The position numbers were made by a program, and so were the translations under genes. Shown piece by piece: positions 35,536 to 46,684 of a DNA stretch of 64,000 nucleotides. The stretch is from assembly GCA_022393335.1 (NCBI GenBank), contig JAJEKB010021302.1, positions 346,798-410,797 on the forward strand, in the 5' to 3' direction. This stretch comes from Macrotrachela quadricornifera (taxonomy: Eukaryota; Rotifera; Eurotatoria; Philodinida; Philodinidae). Position 1 is the stretch's first letter. Each line of letters opens with the position of its first letter. Under the pieces are notes generated by a model, which saw nothing but the letters and a program-made list of their open reading frames with translations, was not told the origin of the DNA and did no database searches.

Positions 35536-35945
35536 ATTTAACTGCGTATTTAAGTAAATAATGGAGTGTAGTATATGAATAATTGTCACGACTACAAAAG
35601 AAATCATTAAATACCGGTAGATGAAAATAATTTATGTAAAATAGTATGTCGAATTTGTCAACTGTTAGACAGTATTAGAATCAGCTGTTGTCATCTATCA
35701 CTTTTGTGTATTCTCTTCTCGATGCTTTGATATTCCTCCTCTCATTACGTCATATATACTTTTCATTCTGTTATACTATCATGGGTATTGTCTCTTTTCT
35801 GTTTCTTTCCTTTCTATGGAATGGCAGATTTTTTCCATGCTTTATTCTCTACGAAGTATTTTTCTTTGAATCACTTAGATATTACCCTATCCAACGAATT
35901 GTTTAGAAGCTTTGTTACAGACATGTTGTTTGCATGCCTTCACAT
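35536..35945. other. Gene-free spacer
   Basis: No supported gene. Two short overlapping open frames lie here (35688 and 35788); both are hydrophobic owing to TTT-rich sequence and neither is recognisable. Confidence 0.3.
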
Positions 35946-36181
35946 TAGTGGCGTAGTCACCGGGCGTGCACAGGGGTGCAATGGTCCCCCTGTAAATAGT
36001 TTTGCCCCCGTTGTAAATTTTTCATTGAAACAGGACGGATTTTTCTATTTATCTACCGTGAGATAGTATGTTTGTGACCTTAGAGAACATCTAATTTTAC
36101 GCGCACAGCAGATAAAAACTTTTTGAAACGATTGTCATGAGTGTAGCCGCCTTTGACAGCAAAACATTGGAAATATACGGA

Positions 36182-36422
36182 GGGCTCAAAAGTAACCCGG
36201 CATAAAGGATATTCTATAATAACAAATGATAAATTATCCATGATACTTTTCATACTTTTTGTTTGTGTAGAGAACTAGAATTTTTGTTATATACGTATCT
36301 AATCAAGGTCTTTATTCACCTAAAGTTTCAGGTCTCTTCACAAGCAAAAAGTATGAAAAGTATCATGAACAATTTATTACCTGTTATCGTAAGATATCTT
36401 TTACGCCTGGTTACCTTGAGCC
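36182..36422. mobile_element. Foldback MITE nested in the 35.9-37.5 kb element
   Basis: Arms of about 85 bp pair: GGCTCAAAAGTAACCCGGC and ATGATACTTTTCATACTTTT on the left match the reverse complement of the right arm with a few changes. The loop is about 70 bp. Confidence 0.75.
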
Positions 36423-36682
36423 ACGCTGTAGATGTGTAGAATCGACTTCTGAGAGTTTGTCCGACTAAAACTGGAATCTACTTAAAATCTTTGATCCTGT
36501 CAAAATGGTGAAGTTTCAAGAAAGATTAAATTTAAGACTTTCGAAACCTTGATATTATTAATGAATATTCGGACAGTAATTTCATCAACTTTGCAAAACT
36601 GATATCTTGGGTGTTTTTAAAATTTCCAAAATTTTTAGATTCAAAAAACCTATCTCTCTGACAGTTTTAGGCCGGCAATTAA

Positions 36683-37154
36683 CCCATTGGAGGCGATTCG
36701 ATTTTCTTAGAAAGTAATGTATGTCACAGGGTAGATCGCTTCATTTCATATCTCATATTTTAATGTTTAAATACGTTTTACTAGAAAACAACGTATGGTA
36801 AAAGATGTAGCGGGATAAGCTCTACAATCTACATAATAAAGCTTTTTTCAATAGTGTACTTTTTGTTTTCAAAAAGAAAGTAAAACTTTGTGCGACCAAT
36901 TTTTGAGGTTGCGAATATTGATCGCACAAAATTACGTTTTTTTTTTAAAAAGAAATTACACAATTCAAACAAGCTGTACTATAATGATTGTAGAGCTCTT
37001 TACACTGCATCTTATGGTATGTGGTGCTTTTTTTTCTAATAAAACATTTTAGACATTAAAATATGAAATATCACGTGCGACCATTTATTCCGGGTCACCT
37101 GTCAGCTTTAAAATATAGTGAGGCCCAACGACGAGTCTTATAGCCGCGAACGGA
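36683..37154. mobile_element. piggyBac-like MITE, 472 bp, TTAA target
   Basis: TTAA flanks both ends (36679-36682 and 37155-37158). The termini are CCCATTGGAGGCGAT and, reverse-complemented, TCCGTTCGCGGCTAT. Longer inverted arms (TTTCATAT...ATTTTAATGT and ATGGTAAAAGATGTAGCG-type blocks) lie within. TTAA targets are the hallmark of piggyBac. No transposase is present. Confidence 0.75.
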
Positions 37155-37469
37155 TTAATGAGTTTGCACATCTCCAACTGTGATATTTTTTGTAAAATCC
37201 TTGCAAAGGGAATTTTCGTATTTGAAACCCTTCAATTTTAATGATAGTCCCCAGTGTGGCCGATTTTGCCTGTACAAGCTTTGAGGAACTCGTGAATTTC
37301 GTGGACACTATTCTTCTCTTCAAATAGATTGTAATGAAATTTCGTAAGATTTTACGGATTTTGGTCAAGTTTGAACACTCCCAATCCCATGAAAAAATGT
37401 TTCGTTCAGTATGTACAACTCTTGATGGGGCATTGCCCCCTCTGTAATTTTTTTCTGGTTACGCCACTA

Positions 37470-38129
37470 GTCGTCATACTGAGTATTGATTGTATTCTTG
37501 AAATAGGAAAATAGTAAAAAGAACTTTATATCACATTCAATTCAAACTTTTCTCATACTTATGGGCAGTAAAAATTCTTAAATTTAGATATTTTAAAAGG
37601 CGAAGCTATTGACAATTCTAATTTTTTATTATCAATCAAGCCCATTTTTTACCGACTTTCTCTTGGTATAAAATTCAATGTTTCCTACTTGAAATTATAG
37701 CGATACTCCTCGTGTAAAATAGTTTTTCCAACTTAATATGAATCGTTCATTTATGGTACGGAAGTCAATATCAATATTTTGGGTAAAACTAGGTCTAAAT
37801 CCCTTAGAAATAGTCTTATTTTGTTGGCAAACGTCCCTCTTGAAGCTCTATAATAGATTAGCTGTGAATGAAGAGAAACTCATAATAGTCCAAAAGTGAC
37901 CTTTATACACACTCCCGTTCTTTTCAGAAACGTAACAATCTTCTGACAATTAAGTTGTCTGGAAAAGTTTTAGATTGAAATATAATACAGTTCAATTTAA
38001 CAGTCTTTGTCATTTTATGAATGTAGATCATCCGACTTTTAATCAGTAATTGTTTCGTTGTATCTAGACAACGATATTAATTAATTCATACAATAAAGAA
38101 TCAAAATAAATGCATCATAATAGAAATAA
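37470..38129. other. 3' flank of the LDLa/EGF receptor gene
   Basis: AT-rich, no gene. The receptor's 3' UTR on the minus strand should start here, but no canonical AATAAA is seen within the first ~100 bp. Confidence 0.35.
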
Positions 38130-41100
38130 TTAATTGTAATACGGATGTTGATATATAATTAATCTACATCGTTTGATCGAGTGAATGAATTCTTCTCTAT
38201 AAATTTTTGATGGTAAAACAAAGACAACAAAGGTAAGAACTGATGGACAAAATGAAGCAAAATATCCGATTAAGAAGCGCCATGGATCACGTGGTGATTG
38301 CATACAATTAGATAGAAATGATAGGACAAGTCGTGGTAAAGCTAATAGCACAAGTATGCATGGAGGAATTAAGAGGTATTTATTTTGATGAAACTGTTTA
38401 CGTAAATGTTCTTTATATGTTTGTTTTGTACGTATTATTGATCGCTGTCTAGCAACAATCACAGTGATCAGCAAAGCCGATATACCATTGATAAAAAGAG
38501 GAACCAGAAAATGAATAAAAAGTATAATAGAATCATACAATCTGATAATAGATGAATAGGAAGTAGTACACCATATTCGTTGCTCCTCTATATCTTCGAT
38601 TAATCGACGATTAAGAGGATCGTGAATGGTAGTTAATGTAGTAAATAAAATGACGACAATAATGGTCAATTTAGCGATATATTTGCTTTTGCTTTTATCA
38701 AAACGCACACCTTTCTGAGCGGCAAATGTTCGTTCAGCGGCTACACAAACATTTAACCAATCACCAGTACTTAATAATACTCGAAGAAGAAAATCCATCG
38801 ATATACAATTGAATAAGAGAAACGATCGAGGAGCGTTGAAAGCTATTTGTGTATAAATAAGGATGAAAAATTTCATTATAAATATAAACATAGTGAGAAG
38901 AGAGATAATTGATGTCGATAAAAGATAGAGGCCACAACCAACTTTTCGAGATGTTTCGGTTTGAAATGTAAAAATTGAAAAAACACTACTAATAAGACTC
39001 AAAACAAACATAATAATCACTACTATAGCACTAATTTTGATAGAAATTGATTGTCGTGTAAAAGTAATGCGTGGACGGATCTTATAGCCGAGAAGAACAT
39101 CAAGTGATAAGGCAATGCCTGCAGTCGAAAACTGGCAATATGTACCATAAAAGCATTTCGGACAAATACAGCTTGATACTGTTGGACATGTTGGTTTGTC
39201 TTGAAAACATTGAGCTCCATTTTCACAAAAAGAACTACCCTGACAATTGTATGTCATATTATGATTGAAATCAAAACAATTCGCAAATCGATTAGTAGTA
39301 CACAAACAGATAAGTATTTCATCATAGAAACATTGGAGTTCTGATTGCTGTTCACATAATAAATGATAGAGTTTTATTCGACGTAGATGACTAAATTCCA
39401 GTACAGTCGAATTGAACAATTCGCCAATATGTAAACATCGTTGTGTTGGAACTATAGCTGTAGTAACAACGGCCCATAGTACAGGTTTTTCTTGTGCAAT
39501 AGTCAAATAGTAACTATTGGTAAATTGTATAAATAGAAGATGAAATTTGTTTGATATATAAAGAACAGCTGATTCTTCATCAAGTGAAATCTTTTTGAAC
39601 ATGGTTATACGTGTATGTGGTACATTATCGTCAACCATAATGAAATGTCCAAGAACAGATGATGGAATTGTAACTTTATGAAAATTAATTATTATTTTGG
39701 TATCTATATGCTGGCATGTCTCACCAGAAAAACCTTCATGACAGATACAAGTAAAGTTATTTATTGCTATACGTTCATCAGTTGGAATGCATTGACCACG
39801 GTAGTTACATGTATCCGGCTGACAGATATTACGTGTGAGATAACATCGACGGCCAAATTTATTTAAAGGACATAGACAAATAGTTGACCATCCGCTATTC
39901 AAACACAACGCACCGGGTGCACAAGAACAGTCATTATATATACTACATTGAGGGCCCATCCATCCTGGGTCACATTGGCAAGCCGAATTATTCTTGTTTA
40001 AAAAACGAATGCAATGACCATGACGACATACGAGGGTGCAATCTGTCGACATTTTGATAGGTATAGTAAGGCGAGTAACAATTCTATAGACTGGTAAAAA
40101 TGGGAAAATAATAGGGAATATCCAACTTGCGCGATACATTAACGTATGTTTATTGTAAGCATCAATACGAATTGAGTAATTCTTGAATATATTTTTCGGT
40201 CGAGCAGAATAAAGAAGATTAATATGGAATTTATGATTGCAATTTCGAACAGCGAGATATTGAATTTGCTCGTATGATTCAATATTTTGTTGCTCGTCGA
40301 CAAGAGTAATTACCAAAGCGAACGTAGTTCTCCACTCCGCTTCTGTTTTCAAATGTAAAGTCATGCTGACGCGTTGATTTTGGTATTGACATATGTTACC
40401 GTAATACGCAGGTGGACACAAGCATCTTCTAATATTTGTATTTCGATTCTGTCGAACTATTACATGAATACCCCGATTGCATTGCCAATTCTTCTCATTT
40501 TTTCTTGATGCTAATGGCTTCACTGTTAACACTTCGAAATTGAGTTCATTCAGTTTCGATGATATAGTCAATGATGGATTTAGATGATGCTGAATAGCAT
40601 TTTGTTCTGGATATTTAATTAGATTTGCAAGTAACAAAAAAATTTGTTTTGGCTTCGACAAAGATCCTTGACAAAGAAACTTGATGATGTCACTGCTTCC
40701 GGCCATTTTTGAGTCAGTGCAAGGCAACCAATATGTTTTATCACAAACGAGTTCGTCGTCGTGCAATGGACAATCGTTATTGCCATTACATAGATAAGGA
40801 TAGGCAATTTCCAAGCAAGATGATTTATTTCTACATCGAAATATAAGTCCTGGATAGAGTAAATCATCCTTTCGACACATATGTGGTTCATCGGATGCCC
40901 CTATACAATCGGCTATGCCATTACCGGCTCGATCAATTGATAAACAAGTAAGATTGAAAGTCTCCGGTGAAATACATGGATGGAATGATAAAGGACAGGA
41001 AGGCAAGTATGGGCAATTTATTTCATCAATTCCATCATGACAATTCCATATATGATTACATCGTGTGTAAATATTGTTACATGGCCACCAATTACAATCA

Positions 41101-42791
41101 GTTTCGTCTGTTTCATTCCAAATAGCACCAATCTTCATATCGATATATCCGTCACATAAAATTGGGAATGAAATTGATTCTCTAACTCTACTATTATTGA
41201 TTAATGTGTTCGGTTTATTTAGAACAATAGTCAATGTTTCGTCATCGTTCTTGTAACAATCTTGTAAACTATCAGCAAGACGATATTTTGAAATACATTT
41301 CGATGAGTTAGCACACTTGTACTGAGATTCATGACTACAATGTGTTATATTTTTCATATCATGAACAGTTGAACATCTATAAAAATATTTTTTTACTAGA
41401 TAAATTAATTGACGCCATCTGTATGTATCAGGCACTGTAAATGCAGAATCGAGATGTAGACATGTAAAATTTTTAAATAGAATTGTTTTCATAGGAGTAA
41501 TGTTGTCACACAGTTGTTTATCATAACATAGATAATCGGGCAATAGAAGAATGTAATCATCATCGATCTCCAATGGATCGGGAACAAGTATAAGTGATCG
41601 ATTATTCGAAAAAATAAAACGTACATGACCAAACAGAACAGGATATGTGGGAAAGGCGAACAAAGACTGTTTACAAAATCGTCTAATCATTCTTGCGCAT
41701 GCATGTATTGATGAACATACATCTGGACAATTTCGACAAGTGACGCACATCATAACAATTCTACAATTACTATCATCGTCATTCAGTTGTGGATAAAGCA
41801 TGGCAAGTATGATCATATTACCGCGACCATTGAAGCAATCTCCGTTCTCATCAACACATGTTCCATCACCACAGACAAAATTATCGGACGATTTTGGTCG
41901 ACATGAATGTTCTTCACATCGAAATGATGGATCCTTGTAACATTCATCATCGTATGTATGTGTAAGATCTTTCGTGTCACTTTCATCTGTTCGATCTGTA
42001 CAATCAGGATTAGCTATGTCGTCCATGTAAAATTCTCGTGGAATGCATTGCATTCCATTATGACAACGATATTCATTCTCATTGCATTGATGAATTTCTA
42101 AGTCAAAGCAGTTCTCTTCGTCTTGACCACCATCTAAACAATCTACTTTACCATCGCATATTTCACGCCAATCCAAGCACAATGGATTTGGACCACGATG
42201 ACATGTCAAATGAACATAGCATGTTTGTCCACGAATATCCGTCAATTCAGAACTTCCTATCAATAATGCAAACGTTGATTTGATGATTTTATCGAAAAAG
42301 TGATGTTGTTTTTCTAGAAATTTATATTGACAATGCCTTCCGAACCAAGATGGTGAGCAGTTATAGAATGTCTGTTGTGATAAAGACATAGTACGATTAT
42401 TCAAATAAATCTGATATTGTTCAACAAGATCGATTGATGTTGACCATGTTAGTAATTGCTGAGTGTTGACACCCTGCCGAAATAATTCATGGAAGTTTAT
42501 AGCATGAATATCACCAGTTAATAATGGTTTGTTTTCCCACAATAATAATTCGTCATTAGACACATTTGATGGTCGCATGCAAAAGGGCAAAATTTGATGT
42601 TGGTGAATATAAAAACTTTCATGAATTTTTTTGATATTATCAAGTACATGATAATGTAAGCAATCATAATATTGACGATTAAAGGTAATCGTTTGATCGA
42701 TTTCGTACATATAGAACTGGTGGTCAATACTATTCAATAAGTCTATCAATGTCCACATCGATAGAATGAAAAACAAGATCCATCGATTCAT
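38130..42791 (-). CDS. Large LDLa/EGF-domain seven-transmembrane receptor
   Basis: 1553 residues in one exon. A signal peptide (about 1-21) leads into a Cys-rich ectodomain of about 1230 residues. LDL-receptor class A modules are clearest at 191-228 (ICDGKVDCLDGGQDEENC), 236-265, 577-593 (CHDGIDEINC), about 599-640 and 653-685 (CNGNNDCPLHDDELVC); others near 290-320 and 485-515 are partial. EGF-like modules lie at about 790-801, 918-949, 955-983, 990-1026 and 1183-1219. Seven hydrophobic segments follow (about 1252-1276, 1287-1312, 1325-1350, 1372-1390, 1418-1446, 1472-1494, 1508-1527). After TM3 an AAERTF sequence occupies the E/DRY position of rhodopsin-like GPCRs. The tail is short. Ligand and G protein are unknown. 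The combination suggests a surface receptor with lipoprotein- or adhesion-type binding. No frame break is seen over 4.6 kb. Confidence 0.85.
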   Translation of the reverse strand: MNRWILFFILSMWTLIDLLNSIDHQFYMYEIDQTITFNRQYYDCLHYHVLDNIKKIHESFYIHQHQILPFCMRPSNVSNDELLLWENKPLLTGDIHAINFHELFRQGVNTQQLLTWSTSIDLVEQYQIYLNNRTMSLSQQTFYNCSPSWFGRHCQYKFLEKQHHFFDKIIKSTFALLIGSSELTDIRGQTCYVHLTCHRGPNPLCLDWREICDGKVDCLDGGQDEENCFDLEIHQCNENEYRCHNGMQCIPREFYMDDIANPDCTDRTDESDTKDLTHTYDDECYKDPSFRCEEHSCRPKSSDNFVCGDGTCVDENGDCFNGRGNMIILAMLYPQLNDDDSNCRIVMMCVTCRNCPDVCSSIHACARMIRRFCKQSLFAFPTYPVLFGHVRFIFSNNRSLILVPDPLEIDDDYILLLPDYLCYDKQLCDNITPMKTILFKNFTCLHLDSAFTVPDTYRWRQLIYLVKKYFYRCSTVHDMKNITHCSHESQYKCANSSKCISKYRLADSLQDCYKNDDETLTIVLNKPNTLINNSRVRESISFPILCDGYIDMKIGAIWNETDETDCNWWPCNNIYTRCNHIWNCHDGIDEINCPYLPSCPLSFHPCISPETFNLTCLSIDRAGNGIADCIGASDEPHMCRKDDLLYPGLIFRCRNKSSCLEIAYPYLCNGNNDCPLHDDELVCDKTYWLPCTDSKMAGSSDIIKFLCQGSLSKPKQIFLLLANLIKYPEQNAIQHHLNPSLTISSKLNELNFEVLTVKPLASRKNEKNWQCNRGIHVIVRQNRNTNIRRCLCPPAYYGNICQYQNQRVSMTLHLKTEAEWRTTFALVITLVDEQQNIESYEQIQYLAVRNCNHKFHINLLYSARPKNIFKNYSIRIDAYNKHTLMYRASWIFPIIFPFLPVYRIVTRLTIPIKMSTDCTLVCRHGHCIRFLNKNNSACQCDPGWMGPQCSIYNDCSCAPGALCLNSGWSTICLCPLNKFGRRCYLTRNICQPDTCNYRGQCIPTDERIAINNFTCICHEGFSGETCQHIDTKIIINFHKVTIPSSVLGHFIMVDDNVPHTRITMFKKISLDEESAVLYISNKFHLLFIQFTNSYYLTIAQEKPVLWAVVTTAIVPTQRCLHIGELFNSTVLEFSHLRRIKLYHLLCEQQSELQCFYDEILICLCTTNRFANCFDFNHNMTYNCQGSSFCENGAQCFQDKPTCPTVSSCICPKCFYGTYCQFSTAGIALSLDVLLGYKIRPRITFTRQSISIKISAIVVIIMFVLSLISSVFSIFTFQTETSRKVGCGLYLLSTSIISLLTMFIFIMKFFILIYTQIAFNAPRSFLLFNCISMDFLLRVLLSTGDWLNVCVAAERTFAAQKGVRFDKSKSKYIAKLTIIVVILFTTLTTIHDPLNRRLIEDIEEQRIWCTTSYSSIIRLYDSIILFIHFLVPLFINGISALLITVIVARQRSIIRTKQTYKEHLRKQFHQNKYLLIPPCILVLLALPRLVLSFLSNCMQSPRDPWRFLIGYFASFCPSVLTFVVFVLPSKIYREEFIHSIKRCRLIIYQHPYYN

Positions 42792-43866
42792 TTTTCTTTG
42801 TGCTACTAGATAATATACCTGTATGACTATGCGTTAACGTCTATAATTGTGTATGGGTTGTGTATGATGATCTCATGTGTTAAAAACCATTCGACTATCA
42901 GGCATGTTCAATAAATATTAATCTGAATTAATTATCAGATCTCGATGTGTGTATAGTTCAAGAATAACGTCAGAGCATGAACATGATATAACACGTTTTT
43001 ATAACTTTTAATCAAATACCCTACGTTGATTATCCGCTTTCTTTTTTTCCATAGAGCACGTCTGTTCAGATTTTATCAAAGACAAATATAATTAGAAGTA
43101 AAAACAGCGCTTAGTTATTCCAGCAAACTGATTGTAGTACTTTAAAATATTGGTTCAGCAATATTAAAGGTCTGAAAAACTCGTTCTTCATCAATAATCT
43201 CATCAATCTATAGAATACTTCCGTATCTTGAATATTTTCCGCAACAAGAAAAAATAATCGTACTGGTTTTACATTTCTAAATTTCAAGTCTGAAAAAATG
43301 AGATCAATAATCCAAAAACAACAATATTGTACGTATGTGATGGACCGAAACTTTCTTCTTTTGGTGTATGGGGTAGATAGAAGGGTCTAGCGTTTCTTTC
43401 AGTAGTTTTTTCTTCTGAAATAAATTTTATTCTTTAATGAAATTGGTTGAATAGAAAATTGCATGTATTTAAAGAAAAGTTATGCATGCATCATTGACAG
43501 TTGGCATATGTTTGAATAGCTGCTATTGAGGGTGCAAGTAAAGATGAGTTTCATCGAAAACAAAGACCATGGCAGACACTTCGATCTCTCTCTCTTATCA
43601 AGATCTCATCAGAGGCAAAGGTCGAAGCGTGAAGAGTTTTGAGCATCTCGCCTTGCTCAGCTTTATTCTTCGAAGACATCTTTTCATTTGATCATATGAT
43701 GCGTTTCATTTCATACTAGAAAAAATTCAATAAAAAGCAAAGATGTGAGTGGATGTGGAATAGTCATAGGACATAAGTGCAGTATAGATCTCGGTTTACG
43801 GGTACCAGCTTCACATCCATCTACACCAATTGCAATAAAAAATAGAGTAAATGAATACTGACGAGA
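42792..43866. other. Upstream region of the receptor gene, no gene seen
   Basis: AT-rich sequence that should include the receptor promoter on the minus strand near 42.8-43.0 kb. No defined element is recognised, and no open frame here has recognisable content. Confidence 0.35.
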
Positions 43867-44474
43867 GAAGTACCCGAAGTGTCCCATCGATTTAGAGCTC
43901 ATATTTTGGCTATAAGTAGATCTCAATATGGCTAGTAAAAGCCTAAAAGGATTCGGGTCTATGGGCCTGTGGGGCTGAGTTATAAGTGTTTTTCTAAATT
44001 GTCATCCTATGGCTCTAGGTTACCTGTAAAATCGAATCAACGAAATTCGACCTATAATTTTGCCCATGAAGAGGTCTGTGGGCCACTAGAATGCCCTGAA
44101 AGTTTCAGGCCTAACGAATGTACCCTTCTTAAGAAATTCGATTTACAATAAATTCCGATTTTGTCAAATTTTTTGTGAGAAATAGTGGATTTTTGAAAAT
44201 TGAGTTTCTTAAGAAGGGTACATTCGTTAGGCCTGCAACTTTCAGAGCATTCTAGTGGCCCACAGACCTCTTCATGGGCAAAATTATAGGTCGAATTGCG
44301 TTGATTCGATTTTACAGATAACCTAGAGCCATAGGATGAAAATTTAGAAAAACACTTATAACTCAGCCCCACAGGCCTATAGGCCCGAATTCTTTTAGGC
44401 TTTTGCTAGCCATATTGAGATCTACTTATAGCCAAAATATGAGCTCTAAATCGATGGGACACTTCGGGTACTTC
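43867..44474. mobile_element. Foldback MITE, 608 bp, GAAGTACCCGAAGTGTCCC ends
   Basis: Near-perfect inverted arms of about 280 bp surround a loop of about 60 bp. Both arms contain CATCGATTTAGAGCTCATAT, and both encode the same fortuitous frame beginning MGLSYKCFSK, one on each strand. A solo arm of the same family lies at 58,385-58,545. Confidence 0.85.
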
Positions 44475-46434
44475 CTTTGTGAGTGGCAAAATATGCAGCA
44501 TAACTTCTTTATGTGGGCGTCTCTCGAACAATAGCATTTCACTCAGATGGACATTTTGACGAATCAGCTAATCAATTTTTGGTAGAAATAAGCCTTTCTA
44601 ACAAGGACACTTTCCACTTTTGAAAGTGGACACCATGAAAATATTGCAACTCGCCACGATTCTAATTATCGTCTTCAAAAAATTAGCAGTTCATAACCAG
44701 CAAAATAGAAAGAGGAGCAGAAAAACTATGGCTTTCGTAACGGATTTTACAGGAACATTGTAACCGCTAATACAGGGATTAGATGACTACTTGCAGAGTT
44801 TTCATAATAAAAGTGGGGAGAATTGGTGACTTTAGTTTCCAGAAATTATATGCTTTTTGTTACGAAAACTCTGTAATGGTACACATCAAGACACCAATTC
44901 CGATAACACTGATTTTTCGTAGCAAAGTCCTGATTTGTGTCATTACTAAAGCTCTGTAATTAACTGACGAAATTAGGAATTTTACAATGAACCATAGTTT
45001 CAAAAAATTCGGTTAAAAAATCGCGACAAGTTGAACATCCTGGAAACTATTTTTAGGTGATATTGTAGAATCCAGTCTCCCTTACCTTGATATATACGTG
45101 CAATATAAGCATCAATCTATTGCTCTTTTCTTTCTACTTACTTTTCGTTGATCTATAAATGGAACAGAGAAAAGTTTCGCACCACGAATATAAATAATAA
45201 CTCATGTGTTTTTAATTGTGCGTTCGATGATAAAAAGAGCACAAAGATTACTAAATCGGTTGAGATGTAATGTGGATTTTATTAAATAGTCTTAGCAAGG
45301 TCATCTTTTATTCAAAAAACTTTAATCAGCATTAATAATTCAAAATAAAATGCACCGATGTTTAATAACATGATTAATTTTTCTTTTTACTATGTTTGTC
45401 TAAATTTGAATATTCACTTGTTCTTCCGTTTGACTTAGGCGATAACGCTCTCCTTCACAACGAAAAAAATTTTTGAAGAAAATCGTGGTTAACCGCGATT
45501 TTATGCACCGAGTTAAAGAATACTGCGGTATACTCAATAATAATCACGTTACTAAATATCGCGGTTGTGATCAATTTCATGTACCGCGGTGTACTTGAAT
45601 TTAACCGTGATACCAAATAACGCAGTTTTGAACGGTTTCTATAATCGCAACATATATGATGATAACCGTGGCTCTAATCACATCCGTTATTTTGGGCCTA
45701 TGACGTCAATAAATCAGTGTCGCATCTGTATTTTTTTGTTTTCTTTCCTAAATTAGCAGCTATCTGCTTGATGTGACTATTATAATATTTAAGTTATTAT
45801 GCTTCACTCAATGCATTTTATGTTGGTGTCATTGGCAATCGATAATAGGAAGAAAGAAAAAGGAAAGGAGAGGAAAGAGAATAGTTGACATATATCATCT
45901 ATATACACTTTCTCGTTGAGCTGACCGACTATATTGAAATATCTATATTAGACCTATCCAGGTGAACCAATCCGACACCAGATCCTATAGGATCCGATCA
46001 TCAGACAGAATCCGATAGATTTAAAGACTTTCTCTCTTGCTTTCAACTAGTTTTTTTTATAAGATTTTTTTTCTTTGTACGGGACTTAAAGTCTCCCACT
46101 TTCGTAGATATACAGATGTTTGCAAACAAACTTGCACAAAAGTAGTTTTTCTTCTTTAAGGCCCCCTCCCCTAAAAAAAGCCAATTTTCGTCAGAAAAAT
46201 CGAAACTAAGATAACTGCATAGAATGAGAGCCCGTCCTCTGCTCCTTCAGAAGCACTATGATTCTTTTACCCGCATTCTGTTTTTGGTGAAAAGTTTTGA
46301 TGATTTCCATCAGCTTCTCCTACAAAAACAGAGTTACTTTTAAAAAAACGAAAAATGTTTTTCATTTTTTTCTCAGAAGGTAGGTTCGACGATGTAGCGC
46401 CACCGCCATTCAACCACTATTCAATATAAAGTCA
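44475..46434. other. Gene-free repeat-rich region
   Basis: No gene. Degenerate short repeats occur at 44,730-44,990 (TTTTCGTAACAAA / AACTCTGTAAT words). AACCGCGATTT-like motifs at 45,460-45,680 recall those at 690-850. At 46,160 begins a segment (AAGGCCCCCTCCCCT...TTTTCGTCAGAAAAAT) with a diverged copy at about 63,528. Confidence 0.4.
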
Positions 46435-46684
46435 TATATTTTTTTTTGTTTAAAAGCTCGTGTTTAGGGCTAGCCCCTCTCGTGGTCCTTTTTTTAAAAT
46501 AAGCCCTTTTATTATTATATAAGAAGCCATCTCTATAGAAAAAGCACCATTTTCTAGGGTTTTTTTGAGTCATTGAACTTGTCATCGCTTTTTTTCGCTT
46601 AAAAAGTAAGAATTTTAAAAAAAGGTCCACGAGAGGGGCTAGCCCTAGAGACAAGCTTTTAAACAAAAAAAAATTGTATATGTA
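46435..46684. mobile_element. Foldback MITE, about 250 bp
   Basis: Inverted arms: TTTTTTTGTTTAAAAGCTCG and GGGCTAGCCCCTCTCGTGG on the left pair with CCACGAGAGGGGCTAGCCC and AAGCTTTTAAACAAAAAAA on the right. A GGGCTAGCCC palindrome sits in each arm. Confidence 0.75.

Larger units (their letters stand above)
35946..37469. mobile_element. TAGTGGCGTA-ended TIR element with two nested elements
   Basis: The left end is TAGTGGCGTAGTCACCGGG; the right, reverse-complemented, is TAGTGGCGTAACCAG followed by a GGGGGCAATGCCCC block that pairs with GGGGTGCAATGGTCCCCC at the left. Such GTGGCGTA ends are common in hAT-like elements. Flanking 8-mers CTTCACAT and GTCGTCAT match only partly. Two smaller elements are nested inside (36,182-36,422 and 36,683-37,154). 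No transposase. Confidence 0.65.

Noticed and set aside
43969..44372. Two related open frames on opposite strands (MGLSYKCFSK...)
   Set aside because: They are the same sequence read from the two arms of a foldback MITE.
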